Positions 33,700 through 37,376 of a stretch of 37,376 bases of DNA are shown here, one piece after another. This DNA comes from Deltaproteobacteria bacterium (GTDB taxonomy: Bacteria > Bdellovibrionota > Bdellovibrionia > Bdellovibrionales > Bdellovibrionaceae): positions 1 through 37,376 of the forward strand of contig JABDFK010000016.1 of NCBI GenBank assembly GCA_013286585.1, written 5' to 3'. A program made the translations under genes and the position numbers. How positions within the stretch are numbered: position 1 is the stretch's first letter; the number at the start of each line of letters is the position of its first letter. A model generated the notes under the pieces. It had not been told where the DNA came from, searched no databases, and was given only the letters and a program-made list of their open reading frames with translations.

Positions 33700-33891
33700 T
33701 TACTTAAGATAAAAAATCAGTCCAATATTCTTTGGCTCTTCGGATATCTTGGTATCACCCAAATTTCCAAGCCGAACTCTATTCAATCTTTTTCGAATCA
33801 CGGCTCGCGCCTGAATATCACGAAGACCATTGAGCCAAGATTCAAAAGGTGTTGCGCCAGTCTGAGTTTGATAGGACCTATAAAGGTGTGC
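33700..33891 (-). pseudogene. Remnant of an HI1419-type RelE-like toxin
   Basis: Translation in the frame directly after the TAA of the 33892 gene gives YQTQTGATPFESWLNGLRD, then ARAVIRKRL and GNLGDTK, which match the N-terminal two thirds of HI1419-type toxins. The start codon is absent and after GDTK the sequence is out of register (missing GxGVSELRIxYGPGYRVYF and the CGGDK tail) and ends at a TAA. Loss at both ends means no active toxin. The remnant continues in phase with the upstream antitoxin, separated only by the stop codon. Confidence 0.75.
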
Positions 33892-34197
33892 TTAGCTCGA
33901 TTTTCGAACTTCCACCTTTAACTTAAGACCTGATTTCTTAAGTTGATCTTGAATCGCGTATTCCACGGCCAGGATTTCCGGTAGGTTGCATTTTTTCGCA
34001 ATTTTCCAGGCAAGGTCGATGCTCACATTTTGGCGGCCTTTTTCGATGTCACATAGAGTGCCTCTGGCCATTCCTAAGAAGTCGGCCATTTCGACCTGGG
34101 ACATGTCCCTCATCGTTCTTGCTCCACGCAGAAAACCTCCAAATGAAATTTCTCCGACCTTATCTTTTAGTAATTTTGTTAGCGACTTAGTACTCAT
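33892..34197 (-). CDS. XRE-family antitoxin
   Basis: Helix-turn-helix antitoxin of 101 residues, with the XRE fold at about 30-80 (MSQVEMADFLGMARGTLCDIEKG). It overlaps the toxin gene by 11 nt, in toxin-first order as in HigBA modules, so the two are co-translated. It probably binds the 23-bp palindrome at the promoter and represses the operon. The C-terminal tail (LKLKVEVRKSS) would be the toxin-binding part, by analogy. Confidence 0.85.
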   Translation of the reverse strand: MSTKSLTKLLKDKVGEISFGGFLRGARTMRDMSQVEMADFLGMARGTLCDIEKGRQNVSIDLAWKIAKKCNLPEILAVEYAIQDQLKKSGLKLKVEVRKSS

Positions 34198-34462
34198 GTT
34201 TGTTCACCTCTATGACTAAAATTTCAATTCCGTCGGCAGCCTCGATGTAGATGGCCCTATAGGATCTGTTAAGTCTGATCGATCGTTGTCCATCTCTTAA
34301 TCCTTTTAAAGGCTCATCATGGTAGCCTTTATATTTTCGGACTTCTCTAATCCCCAGCCACTCAACTGAGTCAGCCCAATACTGCAAAGATTCCTGAATA
34401 TTTACCGGCAGCCTATTTAGCTGCTTTTCTGCAAATTTCGATACGACAACTCTACTACTCAC
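34187..34462 (-). CDS. RelE/ParE-superfamily toxin
   Basis: A 91-residue basic toxin: FAEKQLNRLPVNIQESLQYWADSVEW, then PLKGLRDGQRSIRLNRSYRAIY and EILVIEVNKHEY, the strand pattern and final strand of RelE-type mRNA interferases. Start GTG with GGAG 6 nt upstream. It is the first gene of the module and is followed by its antitoxin. In the leader a 5-bp stem (ACGAC with GTCGT, 34465-34484) places the ribosome binding site in its loop. Confidence 0.85.
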   Translation of the reverse strand: MSSRVVVSKFAEKQLNRLPVNIQESLQYWADSVEWLGIREVRKYKGYHDEPLKGLRDGQRSIRLNRSYRAIYIEAADGIEILVIEVNKHEY

Positions 34463-34484
34463 TTACGACTCCGGGCTTCGTCGT

Positions 34485-34523
34485 ATGTAAGGTATAATAC
34501 CTTACATTATTGAATTTTGTCAA
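34485..34523 (-). promoter_or_regulatory. Toxin-antitoxin promoter with overlapping palindromic operator
   Basis: On the minus strand an exact TTGACA (34523-34518), an 18-bp spacer and TATTAT (34499-34494) form a promoter. A perfect 23-bp palindrome with 11-bp arms (ATGTAAGGTAT) around a central base covers 34485-34507, including the -10 box. This is the expected place for repression by the antitoxin. Confidence 0.8.
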
Positions 34524-34554
34524 GGCGTTTAGTGCCAATGGTTGGAAACTGGGG

Positions 34555-34598
34555 ATGTCCAAAAAGAAAAAGCCATTAGTCTCTGAGACTAATGGCTT
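34555..34598 (-). terminator. Intrinsic terminator of the secreted-protein operon
   Basis: On the minus strand a stem of at least 12 bp (AAGCCATTAGTC with its complement, small loop) is followed by TTTTTCTTTTT. It lies 78 bp past the stop at 34676. The remaining 34599-34675 shows nothing. Confidence 0.88.
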
Positions 34599-34675
34599 GC
34601 AAATTCGTTGGCTTGGGCAATATGGCTTAAATCAGACCGCACGTTACTGCAGGTCCGAAAATCGGCCTGCCCAAT

Positions 34676-35647
34676 TTACGGAATGGGATCGACAAAGCCT
34701 TTGGCGTTGCCAATCACCAGCATACGATCCGACACCATTTGAAACAGATTTCCGCTAGCAGTACCAATTCGGTCGTTGCCCCCCACATTGAGACCGGCGC
34801 CAGGCAAACCCGCGACTCTGCGTGCCGGGTTCACCGCATCTTTTCTGCCGGGCAAACCAGATGGAGAATCAGTCACCGCATTGAGAGAATTGGAGGCACC
34901 GCCCGGGCTGGCATCAGCTCCGCCGGCCACAGCCGCTTGATTCGCATTACCATCTCCTGATTTCAAAGCCGCCTGTTGTGCAGCATTGGCCATCAAACCT
35001 TTCAGAGAATCTTGCGCTGCCGACTGTTGACTGGGAGTCAGCCCCGTTCCCGAAAAATTTCCCGAGGCCAACTGTGATGCTGGAACTTGCGAGCCGTTCG
35101 GCAAAGTCACCACTCCGGTGTTCGGATTGATCGAACCCACAGGATTTGTGGTACTACTGCCGCCAATGGGAATTGGGTTAGGAAATGGAAGAGCCGTCGG
35201 AGGAGTCGTCGGTGCACCAGAGGTCACCGTATTTCCAGCCGCCGTGGATTGATTCTCTGTTTTAGTGGCCCCATTCGCGATGAGGGCACCGCCCGCAGCT
35301 GCGGCGATTCCAGCGATGCACAGAACTGCACTGTAAGCCGCTGAAGGACAATATTTGGCTGCGACAAGTGTACCACCCGCAACAGCCGCAATACCCAGCA
35401 ACATCTGCGTGTGATTGACACTAGTGCCAACGCCCGCCTGATTTTGCACGCTGGTGGCGGGGTCTACTGAGGTCGGAAGCGAAGGTGGTGTGGGCAAATC
35501 CCCACTTGCGGGGGGTGGCACCACGCCCGAAGAAGAGGAAGATCCGGACGTCGGACCCGTGTTCGATCCCGGCGGAGGCGGAGCGGTCTGCGCCTGAGCC
35601 AATTGCGCCAACGCTACTATGGACAGCGCTATCGTCAAATTTTTCAT
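34676..35647 (-). CDS. Secreted low-complexity protein with two hydrophobic segments
   Basis: I do not recognise a family. The 323 residues start with a signal peptide (cleavage after AQA, about residue 20), then a Pro/Gly/Ser-rich linker, a pair of hydrophobic segments rich in Ala and Gly (about 82-98 and 105-128, separated by KYCPSAAYS), a Thr/Pro/Asn-rich stretch and a Gly/Ala/Asn-rich tail. The two hydrophobic segments could form a hairpin in a membrane. The ATG follows GGGGGA, 19 bp after the stop of the upstream gene. Two copies of GGCACCGCCCG lie inside it. Confidence 0.75.
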   Translation of the reverse strand: MKNLTIALSIVALAQLAQAQTAPPPPGSNTGPTSGSSSSSGVVPPPASGDLPTPPSLPTSVDPATSVQNQAGVGTSVNHTQMLLGIAAVAGGTLVAAKYCPSAAYSAVLCIAGIAAAAGGALIANGATKTENQSTAAGNTVTSGAPTTPPTALPFPNPIPIGGSSTTNPVGSINPNTGVVTLPNGSQVPASQLASGNFSGTGLTPSQQSAAQDSLKGLMANAAQQAALKSGDGNANQAAVAGGADASPGGASNSLNAVTDSPSGLPGRKDAVNPARRVAGLPGAGLNVGGNDRIGTASGNLFQMVSDRMLVIGNAKGFVDPIP

Positions 35648-36295
35648 AATTCCCCCTGAGTTAAAATTAATTCTTATTTAAAAAAGTCGGAGATTTCTCT
35701 AGATAAGTTTTGTTGACCTTATCCCAGTTCGATTTTCCCGCTTTACCAGAGACATCACTAGCCGGAGCCCGACCATTCTTAAGGTCCTTGCCGGATTTTC
35801 CACCGGCACCGCCCGCGGCTGTTCCGTCGTTCCAACCATTGCCTACGCCGCCGCTAAATCCTCCGCCCCCGCCACCGGCACCGGCGTTCAAAGGATCTTT
35901 TGCCGCCACCAGAGGATTCGGTTTCGCACCCGATGGCGAGCCACCGACTCCACTCATGCCTCCGCCACCTGAACCGCCGCCGGGGGCACCGCCCGCACTC
36001 GAGCCACCACTGCCCAAAGCCGGTGATGCTCCCAGAGATGGGTCGCCCAATCCACCACCACCCGAAAGCGGCGGCGGAGTCGTACCCACCGCAACTCCCG
36101 TGGTCGGAGTGCCAACTGAGTTGGTCGCCGTAGCGCAACCGGAAGCATTCGGATTCGCCATACAAATACAAGTTTGGTTGCTCGCGTTCGCAGCCTGAGT
36201 GCAGTCCAACCCCGCAACGGGAGTGGTGGTCGCGGCGGTGCAGCTCTGGGCTTGTTTGCCGGACATTAACATACTGAGGATGCCGGCACCGCCCG
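34895..36295. repeat. Five copies of the word GGCACCGCCCG in the secreted-protein operon
   Basis: Copies at 34895-34905, 35285-35295, 35805-35815, 35985-35995 and 36285-36295, all in the same orientation. In the genes each is read as Gly-Gly-Ala in the same codons (GGC GGT GCC). The word is otherwise seen only in and around the RAYT gene at 7.6-8.0 kb. Confidence 0.65.
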
Positions 36296-37184
36296 CCATG
36301 AGGTTTAGGCCGTAGGAGCCGCAGACCTTTTGGCATTCTTTCGCTGGAGGTGTCGAACCAGCAGTGGCGACAACAACCGCCATATCCCCAAATGCTTGTG
36401 CATCTAACTGATCCGCGAGGGTAATATTGGCAGACATCTGTGCGGCCGCAGACTGCGTATTTAGAGCTGCGTTCTCATTTTGGCATTTAGTTTTCGCAGA
36501 TGCAATTGCCGCGTCTATAGAGCCGCAGCTACTATCACACATTATTTTTACGCCTGCACAAGCAGCGTTATAAGCTGTCAACGCGTCCTTTGCGATTGTC
36601 ATTAGTGCACTTTGTTTTTTACAAATAGCTGAAGCATCAGTCATTCCAGATATTGCATCCAGACCCATACTGAGTATCGGAATCGCCGCCTGTAATATTG
36701 GTGACTGACTTGTTAAGCAAAGACCAGCAGCCATCTTTGCTTTCGACTCACAAGAGTTTAGAGTTCCGATTAAACTGTTGAGAGCGCCCTGACAAATTTT
36801 ACCAAGCTTTTGATCTGGTGATGTTGATATTTTCTTTAGTATTCCCGACTGAGCTTCCAGGTCCGCGTTGCAACTCTGGGCAGCAGCCTTCTGTTGGTTA
36901 TCTTGTGGAGACGAAGCGGCGCTTGTGGCGGCAGGAGTATCTCCTGCCTGAGCCTGCGCACTATAGGGAGTGTAATCTGTTACTCCATTTGCGCTAGATA
37001 CAGTTCCATCAGCGTTGTAGGTAGTCACTCCATCGTTATCTACTGGCGGAGATGAGTTCCCTGCGCTATCAGGCGCATGAACGTTTAGTCCCATCGGCAC
37101 AGGTGTAGCCTTCTGACCTGCTAAGACCAAAGACGAAGACATTCCAAAAACCAAAATCACAGCAGCAGAAAGCCGTGTCTTCAT
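35667..37184 (-). CDS. Secreted cysteine-rich protein with glycine-rich tail
   Basis: I do not recognise a family. Start ATG at 37184 behind GGGGGA, 505 residues; the longer open frame upstream crosses the promoter. A signal peptide ends near VLA (about residue 22). The middle (about 100-330) is helical with about 16 cysteines, many spaced as in disulfide-linked domains, and includes a hydrophobic stretch (LNLMAGGAGILSMLMSG). The C-terminal third (about 375-490) is a glycine/serine/proline-rich tail, ending in a charged segment. It shares the exported, cysteine-plus-low-complexity design, and an upstream palindrome, with the 20772 protein. It is first gene of a two-gene operon. Confidence 0.75.
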   Translation of the reverse strand: MKTRLSAAVILVFGMSSSLVLAGQKATPVPMGLNVHAPDSAGNSSPPVDNDGVTTYNADGTVSSANGVTDYTPYSAQAQAGDTPAATSAASSPQDNQQKAAAQSCNADLEAQSGILKKISTSPDQKLGKICQGALNSLIGTLNSCESKAKMAAGLCLTSQSPILQAAIPILSMGLDAISGMTDASAICKKQSALMTIAKDALTAYNAACAGVKIMCDSSCGSIDAAIASAKTKCQNENAALNTQSAAAQMSANITLADQLDAQAFGDMAVVVATAGSTPPAKECQKVCGSYGLNLMAGGAGILSMLMSGKQAQSCTAATTTPVAGLDCTQAANASNQTCICMANPNASGCATATNSVGTPTTGVAVGTTPPPLSGGGGLGDPSLGASPALGSGGSSAGGAPGGGSGGGGMSGVGGSPSGAKPNPLVAAKDPLNAGAGGGGGGFSGGVGNGWNDGTAAGGAGGKSGKDLKNGRAPASDVSGKAGKSNWDKVNKTYLEKSPTFLNKN

Positions 37185-37204
37185 AGATCCCCCTGATACA
37201 CTTA

Positions 37205-37231
37205 GTATCGGCCGAAAGGCTCGGAATCTAA
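37205..37231 (-). promoter_or_regulatory. Possible sigma-28-like promoter of the secreted-protein operon
   Basis: On the minus strand GCCGATAC (one base from GCCGATAA) lies 11 nt after TTAGATTC, which matches TAAAGTTT in only half its positions. Transcription would start about 15 bp upstream of the ATG. The -10 box is good and the -35 box weak. Confidence 0.4.
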
Positions 37232-37248
37232 ATAGATATATGTCCAAC

Positions 37249-37263
37249 GTCTCAACTTGAGAC
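37249..37263. promoter_or_regulatory. Second copy of the palindrome GTCTCA-N3-TGAGAC
   Basis: Perfect 6-bp arms with 3-nt spacer (7 bp including flanking C and G), upstream of the promoter of the 37184 gene. The rest of the window to 37376 shows no gene. Confidence 0.55.
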
Positions 37264-37376
37264 GCCGAAAAACAATCGCCTGAAACAATCCAAATCAGAA
37301 ATCGGATCCAGCTGCTCTACATTGGATTGGTCGATCTCTAAAGAATGACCAGGTGTTGACCAAAGCGTAAGACCCC

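Noticed and set aside
34510..34758. An 82-codon plus-strand frame
   Set aside because: It spans the intrinsic terminator of the minus-strand operon and the end of its last gene, and has no ribosome binding site.
35710..36198. A 162-codon proline-rich plus-strand frame
   Set aside because: It is the complement of the glycine-rich tail of the minus-strand gene; the absence of stops follows from the GC-rich repeats.

Overview
The window reads as chromosomal DNA of a predatory bacterium of the Bdellovibrio type (Bdellovibrionota). This is inferred from the protein families (a ferrooxidans-type GshA, an N-acetylmuramate recycling pair, several lineage-type secreted proteins), from TTG and GTG starts behind strong ribosome binding sites, and from a FliA/sigma-28 promoter in front of a secreted-protein gene. 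No rRNA, tRNA, CRISPR array or prophage is visible.

Layout. 55-4582 (minus): clpP, clpX and lon, the cytoplasmic ATP-dependent proteolysis set; their usual partner tig lies apart at 13351. 4751-8183 (plus): leucyl aminopeptidase, a secreted HExxH metallopeptidase with a nine-G tract as its ribosome binding site, and a RAYT/IS200-like transposase gene. 8176-13235 (minus): a hypothetical membrane protein, then a tightly coupled operon of two unequal ArsA/Get3-like ATPases, a TPR lipoprotein and glutamate-cysteine ligase. 13351-14664 (plus): trigger factor. 14723-19481 (minus): a secreted protein, then ftsE-ftsX-envC-ctpA joined by three 4-nt stop/start overlaps, a cell-division and peptidoglycan-hydrolysis operon.

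19809-20771 holds no conventional gene and is the most unusual part. It has two diverged tandem copies of a unit of about 270 nt plus a fragment of a third. On the minus strand each full unit has a large hairpin, then a hairpin that hides a Shine-Dalgarno sequence, then a start codon. One copy encodes an intact 40-residue hydrophobic peptide and the other is broken. A 31-bp inverted repeat around a nested hairpin and a near-perfect sigma-28 promoter follow. The layout recalls type I toxin loci.

20772-33384 (plus): a secreted coiled-coil protein, PBP1A, a diverged UvrA with an almost leaderless start, a sigma-54 activator, a small secreted protein, a degenerate ATPase-dead relative of sigma-54 activators, and AmgK-MurU. 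33393-34462 (minus): a toxin-antitoxin island with an intact RelE-like pair under an operator/promoter, a decayed second toxin and its orphan antitoxin. 34676-37184 (minus): two low-complexity secreted proteins in an operon, rich in the recurrent word GGCACCGCCCG that is also found around the RAYT gene. The palindrome GTCTCA-N3-TGAGAC stands upstream of this operon and of the 20772 gene, which suggests common control.
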